From positions 3,844,001 through 3,908,000 of the forward strand of contig NZ_CP168496.1 in assembly GCF_042944905.1 (NCBI RefSeq): a stretch of DNA of 64,000 bases, read 5' to 3'. The translations under genes were made by a program, and so were the position numbers. Shown here in pieces: positions 32,959-42,029 of this stretch. The notes beneath the pieces were generated by a model. It made no database searches, was not told the origin of the DNA, and worked only from the letters and a program-made list of their open reading frames with translations. Every line of letters begins with the position of its first letter. Within the stretch, counting starts at the first letter, position 1. Source of the DNA: Psychrobacillus sp042944905. Lineage in GTDB: Bacteria > Bacillota > Bacilli > Bacillales_A > Planococcaceae.

Positions 32959-34884
32959 GTGTATAAAACGATAGGAATTCTTGCACATGTAGATGCTGGA
33001 AAAACTACTTTCTCCGAGCAGCTTCTTTATCATACACAGACGATTAGGAAAAGAGGTCGTGTCGATCATCAAGACTCTTTCCTCGACAGTCATTCGATTG
33101 AAAAAAATAGAGGCATTACTATTTTTGCTGATCAAGGAATATTTACTTATCATGATTCGACCTACTATATTATTGATACTCCCGGTCATGTCGATTTCTC
33201 TCCAGAGATGGAGCGGGCAATTCAAGTGATGGACTACGCCATTATCATTATTAGTGCAGTAGATGGCGTAGAAGGTCACACAGAAACCGTTTGGCAGTTA
33301 CTTCGCAAACACCAAGTGCCAACTTTTTTCTTTATCAATAAAACCGATTATGAAGGAACTAATACAGCGAGCATTATAGCTGAAATTCGGTCCAATTTAT
33401 CCGAAGACGTATGTGATTTGACGAATTCTTTTAACGATGCGCTCATTGAATTTATTGCGGAACGGAATGAAGAACTTTTGGAAAAATACATGGACACTGG
33501 ATACGATCAAGACGTGTGGATACGGACATTCAAACGAATGATTCATGAAAATAAAATCTTTCCCTGTGCAAACGGTTCTGCATTAAAAGATATCGGTATC
33601 CTCGAATTTTTAGATAACCTGGATATGTTAACAGAGACTTCCTATAATCCCGACAATAATTTTTCCGCACAGGTATATAAAATTCGCCATGATGACAGTG
33701 GAAATCGAGTTACTTTTCTAAAATTAGTAAATGGAACACTAAAAGTTCGAGATGAAGTGAACTACGATGAGCACACAGAGAAAATTACGCAGATTCGTTT
33801 ATATAATGGAAATAAATTCAAACCCGTTGATCAAGCCGTTGCCGGTGAATTAGTTGCTGTAACAGGGTTAACCTCTGCTTCAATTGGTGTTGGAATTGGT
33901 GCTATCAATGATAGGGTGGCATTTGATATGATCCCAACATTAAAGTCAAAAGTTATCTTTGAGGCTTCTATCCATGTCAAAGAGGTACTACGTTGTTTTA
34001 AACTTCTAGATGCAGAGGATCCTTCTTTACGTGTCTTTTGGGATGAGCATTTTCAAGAAGTTCATGTACATGTGATGGGTGTGATTCAACTTGAGGTACT
34101 GGAGCAAATTGTTCTAGAGCGTTTTCACTTCCACGTGTCTTTTGGCGAACCTAGAATTCTTTATAAGGAAACAACAGATACCACTGTAAAAGGCTATGGA
34201 CATTTTGAGCCGTTAAAACATTATGCAGAAGTACATCTTCTAATCGAACCAGCTAAACGTGGCAGCGGGATATCATTTGAAAATGTATGCCATGCGAATG
34301 ATTTATCGATTGGCAATCAAAACTTAGTCCGACATCATTTGTTGGAGCGGGACCATCACGGGTTACTAACGGGTTCTGCATTAACCGATGTAAAAGTTAC
34401 ACTACTTACTGGTCGTGGGCATAATGAACATACATCCGGTGGAGACTTTAGAGAAGCAACTTACAGAGCTTTGAGACAAGGCTTAGAGAAAGCTCAGAAT
34501 ATCCTACTAGAACCATTTTACGACTTTAAAATTAAAGTAGAGATGGATCTTATTGGACGAGTCTTATCTGACATTCAACAAGCTCACGGAACCTTTGAAT
34601 CACCCGAAAATATGGGAGACAAAGTAATCGTTAAAGGACGAGTACCCGTCGCAACATTTATGAATTATAGTACAATCTTCTCTTCTTTCACCCATGGTAA
34701 AGGAACTCTAAGTTTACTATTTGGGGGATATGACCGATGTCATAACATAGAAGAGGTCATTGAAAAAATTGGCTATAATAAAGAAGCAGATCCTGAATAT
34801 ACATCGACTTCTATATTTTGCGCCAAAGGAAAAGGTTATAAAGTTCCATGGGATGAAGCAGAAGAAGCAATGCACTGTATTTAG
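32959..34884 (+). CDS. TetM-type translational GTPase with non-TetM domain IV loop
   Basis: A 641-residue EF-G-like GTPase of the ribosomal protection group. G motifs: AHVDAGKTT (G1), DTPGH (G3), NKTD (G4), SALK (G5). In domain IV, TetM carries a YSPVSTPADFR tip that displaces tetracycline; here the equivalent reads GHNEHTSGGDFR, with no Ser-Pro-Val. So it may be a ribosome-associated factor whose link to tetracycline is unproven. No mobile element or leader peptide is visible, suggesting a resident chromosomal gene. GTG start after AGAGGTG. Confidence 0.85.
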   Translation: MYKTIGILAHVDAGKTTFSEQLLYHTQTIRKRGRVDHQDSFLDSHSIEKNRGITIFADQGIFTYHDSTYYIIDTPGHVDFSPEMERAIQVMDYAIIIISAVDGVEGHTETVWQLLRKHQVPTFFFINKTDYEGTNTASIIAEIRSNLSEDVCDLTNSFNDALIEFIAERNEELLEKYMDTGYDQDVWIRTFKRMIHENKIFPCANGSALKDIGILEFLDNLDMLTETSYNPDNNFSAQVYKIRHDDSGNRVTFLKLVNGTLKVRDEVNYDEHTEKITQIRLYNGNKFKPVDQAVAGELVAVTGLTSASIGVGIGAINDRVAFDMIPTLKSKVIFEASIHVKEVLRCFKLLDAEDPSLRVFWDEHFQEVHVHVMGVIQLEVLEQIVLERFHFHVSFGEPRILYKETTDTTVKGYGHFEPLKHYAEVHLLIEPAKRGSGISFENVCHANDLSIGNQNLVRHHLLERDHHGLLTGSALTDVKVTLLTGRGHNEHTSGGDFREATYRALRQGLEKAQNILLEPFYDFKIKVEMDLIGRVLSDIQQAHGTFESPENMGDKVIVKGRVPVATFMNYSTIFSSFTHGKGTLSLLFGGYDRCHNIEEVIEKIGYNKEADPEYTSTSIFCAKGKGYKVPWDEAEEAMHCI

Positions 34885-34959
34885 ATGAAAGAAAAAGACT
34901 TCACTCAGCGTCCCGGAAAATCTTAAAAAGATTATGATTAAATTAGGAGGGAATTTACA

Positions 34960-35439
34960 ATGCTTGCAACGATTCAAAAAGAAAATGAAATCTATACGGC
35001 ATATTATGAACGTCATATCTGCCATTCAGTAGAGAATGTTTGGTCGATGCTGACTGACAATGAGAAACTGCAACAATGGTTCACGGAACTTCAAGTTGTT
35101 GATTTGCGAAATGATGGTTTGATCAAATTTGATATGAAAGATGGGACTTTCATTGACATGAAGATTTTAGATTTTGAACCTATGAAAGTTTTAGCTTTTG
35201 AATGGGGTAAAGAGGTTGCAAGATTCGAATTGTCCCCTTATTTAGAAGGATGTCGATTCGTTTTTATAGAAACGCTGTCTTCTTTCACAGAACATACAAT
35301 CAAAGATTTAGCGGGATGGCATGTTTGTTTTAATGTAATCGAGGCAATTTTAGATGGCAGAACAATTGAGTCTAGAAACGATAGTTGGAAATCTTGGTAT
35401 GTGAAATACGAGGAACTTCTGGAACCCTTTATGAAATAA
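34960..35439 (+). CDS. SRPBCC-fold protein (START/AHSA1-like)
   Basis: A 159-residue helix-grip protein. Typical signs: YERHICHSVENVWSMLTDNEKLQQWF at the start, MKILDFEPMKVLAFEWG in the middle, and LAGWHVCFNVIEAILDG in the long C-terminal helix. Members bind lipids or hydrophobic ligands or act on ATPase chaperones; the ligand here is unknown. Good AGGAGGG site. It may be read with the TetM-like gene 75 bases upstream. Repeat A begins within its stop codon. Confidence 0.82.
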   Translation: MLATIQKENEIYTAYYERHICHSVENVWSMLTDNEKLQQWFTELQVVDLRNDGLIKFDMKDGTFIDMKILDFEPMKVLAFEWGKEVARFELSPYLEGCRFVFIETLSSFTEHTIKDLAGWHVCFNVIEAILDGRTIESRNDSWKSWYVKYEELLEPFMK

Positions 35440-35518
35440 GAAAAGTGCAAGCGTCCTTTAAGTGCATCTTGTCTTTACTATTTCCAGAGTGTTTTGGACT
35501 AAACATAAACTACACTAT
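35438..35518. repeat. dispersed intergenic repeat A, copy 2
   Basis: Matches 10737-10817 in the same orientation, beginning in the TAA stop codon of the SRPBCC gene. Confidence 0.8.
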
Positions 35519-35534
35519 AAACGAAGAATTTTAT

Positions 35535-35578
35535 AGAGGATCTGAAAGTGACTGTGTCACTTCCAGATCCTCTTTTTT
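35535..35578 (+). terminator. intrinsic terminator
   Basis: Long stem AGAGGATCTGAAAGTGAC/GTCACTTCCAGATCCTCT (one mismatch) followed by six T; ends the SRPBCC transcript and its attached repeat. Confidence 0.88.
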
Positions 35579-35654
35579 CAGTAATCTTGTGGCAGATGTT
35601 AATATCCTAAATTTATATATCTTAATGCGCAAACAAGATGGGCGAAAGAGTCAT

Positions 35655-36260
35655 TTATTCGCACCGAAAAACTACAAAATGTTCATTGCTATTTTGCTCA
35701 TATAATTCGGGTACCTTCACTTCTTTAAACAATTCAAAAGGAGTATTTATTTCAAGAAATTGAATATAATCCGAAGTAGGATAATATAAGATAACATCGA
35801 CCGAACGCGGGTAATTTTCAATCGATAAAAGAATGTTATCGATAACCTTTTGAAAGATTTGAATAGAAAATGGATTAAAGAAGTAAAAACGATTATCTTT
35901 AAAATCCACCTTGTATTCCTCCGCTAGCATTCGTTCAAATCCAATTGATGCTCTTGTTTGCTTGGATCTACCCATGTAACTTGCTAAGTTTTCCATCGAT
36001 TCCTGATATAGTTGTCCACTCATTTCGACCCCTGTAACTGATACATGCAGATGATGATGTATATAAAAAGGAAATCGGCCTTTTCCGCAACCGAAATCTA
36101 CAAATTTATCATTCGAATTACATGTATACTCATCGAAAAGAGCTTCTAACGCTATGTAAGGGGTTGCTTCATAACGATTATAATGTGCAGATTGGTGCTG
36201 CCACTCTCTTATACCCTCTGTTTTAATACGAAGCAACCGATCGTGATCTTGTTCTTTCAT
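35655..36260 (-). CDS. SAM-dependent methyltransferase
   Basis: A 201-residue Rossmann-fold methyltransferase. Motif I reads VDFGCGKGRFPFYI (about 55-68), and the acidic end of strand 2 is VTGVEMS. FYFFNPFSIQIFQKV stands at the motif IV position. Target unknown. Its ribosome binding site AGGAGG lies in the 12-base gap after the YeiH gene, so it is the second gene of that operon. Confidence 0.8.
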   Translation of the reverse strand: MKEQDHDRLLRIKTEGIREWQHQSAHYNRYEATPYIALEALFDEYTCNSNDKFVDFGCGKGRFPFYIHHHLHVSVTGVEMSGQLYQESMENLASYMGRSKQTRASIGFERMLAEEYKVDFKDNRFYFFNPFSIQIFQKVIDNILLSIENYPRSVDVILYYPTSDYIQFLEINTPFELFKEVKVPELYEQNSNEHFVVFRCE

Positions 36261-36272
36261 TGCATCCTCCTT

Positions 36273-37274
36273 CTAAACATTTAGATGAAAAACAAACACA
36301 AGAATATATCCAAGAATGGATAAAAAGACAGAACCGATGAGACCAGCTATAAAAGGTTTTACGCCTAACTTTCTAAATGTTTTAATGTTTATGTTTAATC
36401 CTAATCCCGCCATTGCCATTGCAATTAGCAGATATGCTACTAAGACAAGAAAACTGGCAAATGATTCAGGGAATATTCCAAGTGTATTAATACCGCTCAT
36501 CACAAGAAATCCAATAATGAACCAAGGGATACTAGACATTGAAAATTTACTTTTCTCTCCGTCTTTTTCTCTTCTTTGCATGATAAATCCTATCACTAAA
36601 GCAATCGGAACTAACAATGCAACGCGAGTTAGCTTTACAATGACAGCTAAATCTACTGCTTCACTCCCCCCTGGAGCTGCCGCTGCAATAACATGGGCAA
36701 TTTCATGAAGAGTTCCTCCGGCAAAAACACCGTATCCTTTAGCAGTTAAATTTAGTACAGGATAAATAAAAGTATATACTAACGTAAATAACGTACCAAG
36801 TATAGCAATTGTTGCAACGCCGATAGCAGTTTCATCATCGTTAGCTTTTACTTGTGGTGCAATTGCTACGACCGCGGCTGCTCCACAAATAGCTGTACCA
36901 CAAGCTGTTAAAATACCTAATTTCTTATCTACACCAAATAAACGGGTTAAGCCATACACAACGAATAGGGCAAAAATGATATTAATAAGTGCTATAAAAA
37001 AAACGCTTAACCCAGCATCATAAATATCGGCTAGATTTAATCTCATACCCAATAAAATAATTCCTAGTCGTAATAACTTTTTACTTGAAAATGTCACTCC
37101 CTGTTGGAATTGTGCCGGAACACCGATTGTTGCACTCCAAATCATTCCTAAAATTATGGCAATTACTAATTGCCCCATTATAGATAAAAACGGAATTCCT
37201 GCTAACATTTTTGCTATTAACGCAATGATTAATGTAATTCCTATACCATAAAAGAAATGTATATTCTTATTCAT
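36273..37274 (-). CDS. YeiH family putative sulfate/anion exporter
   Basis: A 333-residue membrane protein with about ten hydrophobic segments. The family signature is seen in GIILLGMRLNLADI, TACGTAICGAAAVVAIAPQVKA and FAGGTLHEIAHVIAAAA. YeiH/YadS proteins are predicted anion (sulfate or sulfite) exporters. A LysR regulator is divergent, as with yeiE-yeiH in other bacteria. ATG 37274 lies 11 bases after AAAGGAGG; the much longer upstream frame has no support. Confidence 0.85.
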   Translation of the reverse strand: MNKNIHFFYGIGITLIIALIAKMLAGIPFLSIMGQLVIAIILGMIWSATIGVPAQFQQGVTFSSKKLLRLGIILLGMRLNLADIYDAGLSVFFIALINIIFALFVVYGLTRLFGVDKKLGILTACGTAICGAAAVVAIAPQVKANDDETAIGVATIAILGTLFTLVYTFIYPVLNLTAKGYGVFAGGTLHEIAHVIAAAAPGGSEAVDLAVIVKLTRVALLVPIALVIGFIMQRREKDGEKSKFSMSSIPWFIIGFLVMSGINTLGIFPESFASFLVLVAYLLIAMAMAGLGLNINIKTFRKLGVKPFIAGLIGSVFLSILGYILVFVFHLNV

Positions 37275-37387
37275 CTTAAAAGTATCCTCCTTTATATTTA
37301 AGTTCACTATACGTTTATCTTCATTATTAGTAAAATACATATATATAATGATTTCAATTAATAATTTTAATGAAGGAGTGATAATTA

Positions 37388-38323
37388 ATGAACTATGATG
37401 CACTAAAAACTTTTGTGACACTGGCAGAAGTTAAAAACTTTACAAAAACTGCGACGCTCCTTCATATATCTCAACCAAGTGTTAGTGTCCATATAAAAAA
37501 TTTAGAAGCAGAATTTCAAACAGAATTGTTCATAAGATCCCCCAAATTATTAAAAATTACTCCATCTGGAGAAATATTGTATGAACGAGCTAAACAAATG
37601 CTTTCTATGTATGAGCAAACCCAAAAGGATATTCTAGAACATCAACATGAAATTAGAGGTAAGTTAATCATTGGGGCAAGTTTTACAATTGGAGAATACA
37701 TTCTCCCTTCCTTAATCATCGAACTTCATTCCCTGCATCCAAGTCTTGAGTTGGAAGTATTTATTGGGAATACGGAAGACATTGTTCAATCCGTTCGATT
37801 ATTCAAAGTAGATATCGGCCTAATAGAAGGACAAACAAATGATAAAGAACTACAAGTAGAGCCTTTCATGGAAGATGAATTATTTATTGTTAGCTCTTCT
37901 CATCATCCACTTGCTTTAAAAAAGTCGCTTACTATCAATGATCTTCAAAATCAGAAGTGGTTTATGAGGGAGGAAGGTTCAGGAACACGTGAATACCTAA
38001 AACATGTAATACGTTCCAACGGATTAAAAGCAGAATCCATAGTCACTATCAATAGTAATCAAGGAATTAAAGAAATGGTTACTCTTAGCAAGGAAGGTCT
38101 ATCGCTATTATCTATTCATACAATTTATAAAGAAGTTAAACAACAAGATTTAGCTATTCTTCATCTTAACCAACTAGCATTTAAACGCACTTTTTCATGT
38201 ATATGTGCTCCAATTATGGAAACAAAAAGACATGTTTTAGCATTTAAAAATGTCTTAATGAATAAAGAATATAAACCGCTTCTTACTATGCCATTGGAAA
38301 GTGAAAAAAAACCTTCGACCTAA
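37388..38323 (+). CDS. LysR family transcriptional regulator
   Basis: A 311-residue regulator: helix-turn-helix at residues 1-60 (LKTFVTLAEVKNFTKTATLLHISQPSVSVHIKNLE) and an effector domain with LIIGASFTIGEYILPSLI. It is divergent from the YeiH-type exporter with a 113-base shared gap, the usual layout for a LysR protein and its target. The CysL/YeiE group senses sulfur compounds or related metabolites; that ligand is inference. AAGGAGTG binding site. Confidence 0.88.
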   Translation: MNYDALKTFVTLAEVKNFTKTATLLHISQPSVSVHIKNLEAEFQTELFIRSPKLLKITPSGEILYERAKQMLSMYEQTQKDILEHQHEIRGKLIIGASFTIGEYILPSLIIELHSLHPSLELEVFIGNTEDIVQSVRLFKVDIGLIEGQTNDKELQVEPFMEDELFIVSSSHHPLALKKSLTINDLQNQKWFMREEGSGTREYLKHVIRSNGLKAESIVTINSNQGIKEMVTLSKEGLSLLSIHTIYKEVKQQDLAILHLNQLAFKRTFSCICAPIMETKRHVLAFKNVLMNKEYKPLLTMPLESEKKPST

Positions 38324-38350
38324 TATATATCAGGTCGAAGGCACTTTTTT
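38312..38350. terminator. bidirectional terminator
   Basis: Ten-bp perfect stem CCTTCGACCT/AGGTCGAAGG with A8 and T6 flanks; the 5' arm holds the LysR stop codon. Shared with the convergent SDR operon. Confidence 0.9.
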
Positions 38351-39158
38351 AAGCTTGTTGTGATTTTTTCATTAGTTCTTTGAAGTCTGGTACAGTCGGG
38401 TTGGCAAGATAATGGCCACCCTCCACTTGAATTGTTTGTCCAGTAATGAATTTAGATTCATCAGAAGCTAGAAACAACACCGTGTTTCCAATATCGTCTG
38501 CCTCACCATGATATGGAAGTGCATTATATTTTCCGAAAATATCTAATAGAGCTGGAGGTAAATTATTTTTAGCTGCAGGCGTTAAAATAAGGCCTGGTGC
38601 AACTCCATTACAACGAATATTATCTCTACCATATTGAGTCGCAATATACTTTGTCAACTGAACAACTGCAGCTTTTGACGCTCCATATGCAGAGCGTACT
38701 GAATCTGATGCAAATGCTGCCATGGAAGCTGTATTTATAATAGAACCACCACCAGCTTTTATCATATGTGGAATAGCGAAACGGCTACCTAGTAACACAC
38801 TTTTCGTATTTACGTTCATTAATTTATCCCATTCATCTAGGTCCATGTTCACAACATCCAAATCCTTTTTAAGATTTGTCATACCAACATTGTTATACAA
38901 AACCGTTAGGGAACCGTAATGATTTACAGTGAATTCAACTGCTTCTTTTATAGATTCTTCTTTAGATGCATCTAAGAATATACTTACTGCTTCTCCACCT
39001 TGACTTTTAATATTTTCCGCTGCTTCTTTCGCACCGTCTACATTAAAATCTGCAATGACAACTTTTGCTCCTTCTTTTGCTAAAAGTTGCGCAGTTGACA
39101 ATCCAATACCTGATGCTCCACCTGTTACTAATGCTACTTTACCTTGTACACGACCCAT
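38349..39158 (-). CDS. SDR family oxidoreductase (second of a pair)
   Basis: A 269-residue short-chain dehydrogenase: TGGASGIG cofactor loop, ADFN acidic residue after strand 2, NNVG (variant of NNAG), Ser in NTASMAA, YGASK catalytic pair, and QVEGGHYL near the end. The acidic strand-2 end favours NAD. ATG 39158 after GAGGAG. It follows the other SDR by 39 bases, so the two are an operon, possibly acting in one degradative pathway. Confidence 0.84.
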   Translation of the reverse strand: MGRVQGKVALVTGGASGIGLSTAQLLAKEGAKVVIADFNVDGAKEAAENIKSQGGEAVSIFLDASKEESIKEAVEFTVNHYGSLTVLYNNVGMTNLKKDLDVVNMDLDEWDKLMNVNTKSVLLGSRFAIPHMIKAGGGSIINTASMAAFASDSVRSAYGASKAAVVQLTKYIATQYGRDNIRCNGVAPGLILTPAAKNNLPPALLDIFGKYNALPYHGEADDIGNTVLFLASDESKFITGQTIQVEGGHYLANPTVPDFKELMKKSQQA

Positions 39159-39197
39159 AATAATTTCTCCTCTTTTGTCCAAATTTAATAGTATAAT

Positions 39198-39953
39198 TTA
39201 TCTTAGTTTCGTAGCTCCACCATCAACCATTATTGTTTGACCCGAAATATAATCTGAATCAGAACTTGCTAAAAATACAGCAACTCTTCCTATATCGCCC
39301 TCTAATTCCCCTAGTCTTCTAAGCGGGATTTTTGAAAGCATGGATTGATAATATTCTGGATTTTCTTCCGCCCATGCTTGCATACCAGGTGAGTTTGCAA
39401 TCGGTGCGATTAAGTTTACGTTAATGCCGAATGGTCCAAACTCATTTGCTGCAACACGAGTAATTGCACGAATTGCTTCTTTTGCTGCTGCATAGGTTAC
39501 TTGCGTTGCATCTCCATTAATACCTGCACTTGATGCAAAGTTAATAATTTTTCCTTGCGTCTCTTTTAAATGAGGTAGAGCAGCTTGCATTAAGTAAAAC
39601 GTCGGATAGAAACCAGTATTAAAGGATAGATCAAAGTCTTCTTGAGTCGCTTCCTCGATTGTCTTAATGCGAGAAGCATGTGCATTATTAACGAGAATAT
39701 CCAATTTCCCAAACTTACTTATAACTTGGTCAATAATACCTGCCAATTTTTCACGTTCTGCCAAGTTTGCTTGGATAAAGATAGATTCTGGTGCATACGC
39801 TTGTAATTCTTTTATTGATTGCATTCCAAATTCTTCATTAAGATCTACGATAACTACAGTGGCACCCTCTTTTACGTATGCCATTGCCATTCCTTTTCCT
39901 ATTCCTGAAGCTCCGCCAGTAATAATAGCTATCTTCCCTTGTAGTCTACTCAA
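39198..39953 (-). CDS. SDR family oxidoreductase (first of a pair)
   Basis: A 251-residue short-chain dehydrogenase: TGGASGIGKG loop, VDLNEE acidic residue after strand 2, NNAHASR, NFASSAG (Ser), YAAAKE (Tyr/Lys) and MVDGGATKLR end. Start is placed at TTG 39953, 9 bases after AAAGGAG; this gives MSRLQGK, which aligns with the start of the neighbouring SDR. Substrate unknown. Confidence 0.84.
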   Translation of the reverse strand: MSRLQGKIAIITGGASGIGKGMAMAYVKEGATVVIVDLNEEFGMQSIKELQAYAPESIFIQANLAEREKLAGIIDQVISKFGKLDILVNNAHASRIKTIEEATQEDFDLSFNTGFYPTFYLMQAALPHLKETQGKIINFASSAGINGDATQVTYAAAKEAIRAITRVAANEFGPFGINVNLIAPIANSPGMQAWAEENPEYYQSMLSKIPLRRLGELEGDIGRVAVFLASSDSDYISGQTIMVDGGATKLR

Positions 39954-40026
39954 TAAGAACATCTCCTTTTTCCAATATAGTTTAACATTAAAATATATAA
40001 AGTTAAAGTACGTTGGTCTATTGATA

Positions 40027-41100
40027 TTATTTACCAAACACATGTGACTGTATCCACCAATCACTTTGACCCATTAGGGTTTCGACATCTTTGAGTGGAT
40101 ATATGCTCACAGGATCCCCTTGCAAAACAGCAGTAGCATAAAAAGAAGGCACTCCGATCACCATTGCTCGATTACCATTGACCGTCCTTTTTATGATGCT
40201 CACTTTCGCTAACCCACCCACATTCGTATAATCGAATGTCTGTCCAGAAAAGAAATTTCCTAATGAATAAAACACATGCGTTTCGTGATCTTCATTTGTT
40301 GTAATCATTTCATATGGTTGAATAACATGAGGGTGGTGGCCGAATATAATGTCAGCACCTGCATCAGCCATTATTAGGGCTAACTGTTTTTGTTCGTCAT
40401 TCGGGTCCAGTTCATATTCATTACCCCAATGAATGCTCACAATAACGAAATCAACTTTTCGTTTTAATGTTCGAATGTCCTCCGAAATCCGGTCGGGATC
40501 AATTTGGTTTACCAAATATTCTTTACCGGTAGGAATTATATGGCCATTCGTTCCGTATGTATAACCAAGAAACCCAAAATCAATGTCTTTAACTTGTAAA
40601 ATTCGATCCGTTTTTTGGTCTTTCAATGATTCATAGGCACCAATGTAGGGAATATCGTACTTTTTCATATGATTAATAGCCGATAAGACACCCGCTTCTT
40701 TTTGGTCAAGTGTATGATTATTCGCTATTGATATCATATCCACCCCAACCGTTTTTAAATCTCCAATAATATGTGCAGGACTTGAGAAATTAGGGTAACC
40801 CGAGTATCCAAACTCTGTTCCTGCTGGGATAGATTCCTGATTGGCCAATAAAATATCTAATGATTCTAGCTCCTCTCTTATTGGTTCAAAGGATGGTAGA
40901 AAGCTTTCGTAATTGTATAATGGATAATGCAATAAAATGTCTCCAATCATACCAACCTCTATAATTTCCTCCTCATAATCCATACGAAATGTCGAAAATT
41001 GTTTCCCGTGGAACTTTTCGTTGAAAGGTTCGTTCACTTGTAAATTAGAATAGAATAAGACCGAAATAACAGATATTAGTAATGAATATAAGCTTTTCAT
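40027..41100 (-). CDS. CapA family protein (metallophosphatase fold)
   Basis: A 357-residue exported protein: signal (SLYSLLISVISVLFYS), then the CapA/PgsA domain with EVGMIGDILLH (first metal Asp), SIANNHTLD, SIHWGNEYE and FGHHPHVIQPYE. CapA/PgsA is part of poly-gamma-glutamate synthesis/export, but no capB or capC is present here. Orphan CapA proteins are common in Bacillales and their role is unclear. ATG 41100 after GGGAGGTG; the longer frame to 41124 overlaps this site. Confidence 0.86.
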   Translation of the reverse strand: MKSLYSLLISVISVLFYSNLQVNEPFNEKFHGKQFSTFRMDYEEEIIEVGMIGDILLHYPLYNYESFLPSFEPIREELESLDILLANQESIPAGTEFGYSGYPNFSSPAHIIGDLKTVGVDMISIANNHTLDQKEAGVLSAINHMKKYDIPYIGAYESLKDQKTDRILQVKDIDFGFLGYTYGTNGHIIPTGKEYLVNQIDPDRISEDIRTLKRKVDFVIVSIHWGNEYELDPNDEQKQLALIMADAGADIIFGHHPHVIQPYEMITTNEDHETHVFYSLGNFFSGQTFDYTNVGGLAKVSIIKRTVNGNRAMVIGVPSFYATAVLQGDPVSIYPLKDVETLMGQSDWWIQSHVFGK

Positions 41101-41214
41101 AGGGAGCACCTCCCTTGGAATCATTTACAATAATTAGATTTCTTATACAATAAAATGTGTAAAATATTCTAAATTCCCCTCTTATTCGACATCAATTAAT
41201 TTATTTAGATAGTA

Positions 41215-41242
41215 TTGACCTCTGTATGGTAAAGCATATAAT
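41215..41242 (+). promoter_or_regulatory. promoter of the ABC-2/TetR operon
   Basis: TTGACC (41215-41220), 16-base spacer, TATAAT (41237-41242). Confidence 0.75.
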
Positions 41243-41248
41243 TAACAA

Positions 41249-41262
41249 TGAGTGATTACTCA
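41249..41262 (+). promoter_or_regulatory. candidate TetR operator
   Basis: TGAGTGATTACTCA, 5-bp arms around GATT, begins 7 bases after the -10 box and therefore covers the transcription start. The operon's third gene encodes a TetR repressor, so autoregulation is likely. Confidence 0.65.
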
Positions 41263-41288
41263 CTTCTAAATTAAAGGGAGGTTTGAAA

Positions 41289-42029
41289 ATGACTTCAACA
41301 ATTGTATTAGGTCAAGTAAGCAAAAGCTTCGGAAAAAAGTCTGTCTTAAATAACATAAGCATTTCAGTAGATGCTGGACAAATTTACGGATTAATCGGTC
41401 CTTCAGGTTCTGGTAAAACGACATTAGTAAAAATTATTGTAGGTATGGACCAACCTTCCACTGGCCAAGTGCAAGTACTTAATACAAAAGTCCCTAATTT
41501 GAAACTGTTACAGAAAATTGGTTATATGGCTCAGGCAGATGCTTTGTACAATGATTTAACCGGTCAAGAAAATCTTGCGTTTTTTGCTTCGCTTTATAAA
41601 TTGAACAAAGATGTGCAAAAAAAGCGAATTGCTTACGCTGCAGATTTAGTTAACCTCACTGCTCATCTATCCAAAAAAGTGCAGAATTATTCAGGCGGAA
41701 TGAAGCGAAGGTTATCACTTGCAGTTGCATTAATACATGACCCGCAAATATTAATATTAGATGAGCCAACTGTTGGAATTGACCCAGAACTTCGAAAGTC
41801 TATTTGGGCAGAAATAACACGTCTTAAAAATGAAGGGAAAACAATCTTGATAACAACCCATGTCATGGACGAGGCAGAAAAATGCGATCAACTTGCGATG
41901 GTTCGAGATGGTGAAATTATATCGAGTGGGTCACCGTTAGAACTGAAAAACCATTTCGAAATTGATAGTCTTGAGGAAGTATTTTTGAAAGCTGGAGGTG
42001 AAAAAGATGAGAACAATCGCATTAGTTAA
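41289..42029 (+). CDS. ABC exporter ATP-binding protein
   Basis: A 246-residue ATPase: Walker A GPSGSGKTTL (about 38-47), Q-loop YMAQAD, signature NYSGGMKRRLS, Walker B ILILDEPT, and H-loop TTHVMDE. The NatA/drug-exporter type. ATG 41289 follows AAAGGGAGG by 7 bases. It overlaps the permease gene by 23 bases and lies first in an operon ABC-permease-TetR under a TetR-type operator, a common arrangement for toxic-compound export. Confidence 0.9.
   Translation: MTSTIVLGQVSKSFGKKSVLNNISISVDAGQIYGLIGPSGSGKTTLVKIIVGMDQPSTGQVQVLNTKVPNLKLLQKIGYMAQADALYNDLTGQENLAFFASLYKLNKDVQKKRIAYAADLVNLTAHLSKKVQNYSGGMKRRLSLAVALIHDPQILILDEPTVGIDPELRKSIWAEITRLKNEGKTILITTHVMDEAEKCDQLAMVRDGEIISSGSPLELKNHFEIDSLEEVFLKAGGEKDENNRIS

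Noticed and set aside
32959..34884. Acquired tetracycline resistance element
   Set aside because: No transposon, no leader-peptide attenuator, base composition like the neighbours, and the TetM loop tip is missing.
36316..36708. Open frame of 130 codons on the plus strand
   Set aside because: It is the antisense shadow of the YeiH gene and has no ribosome binding site.
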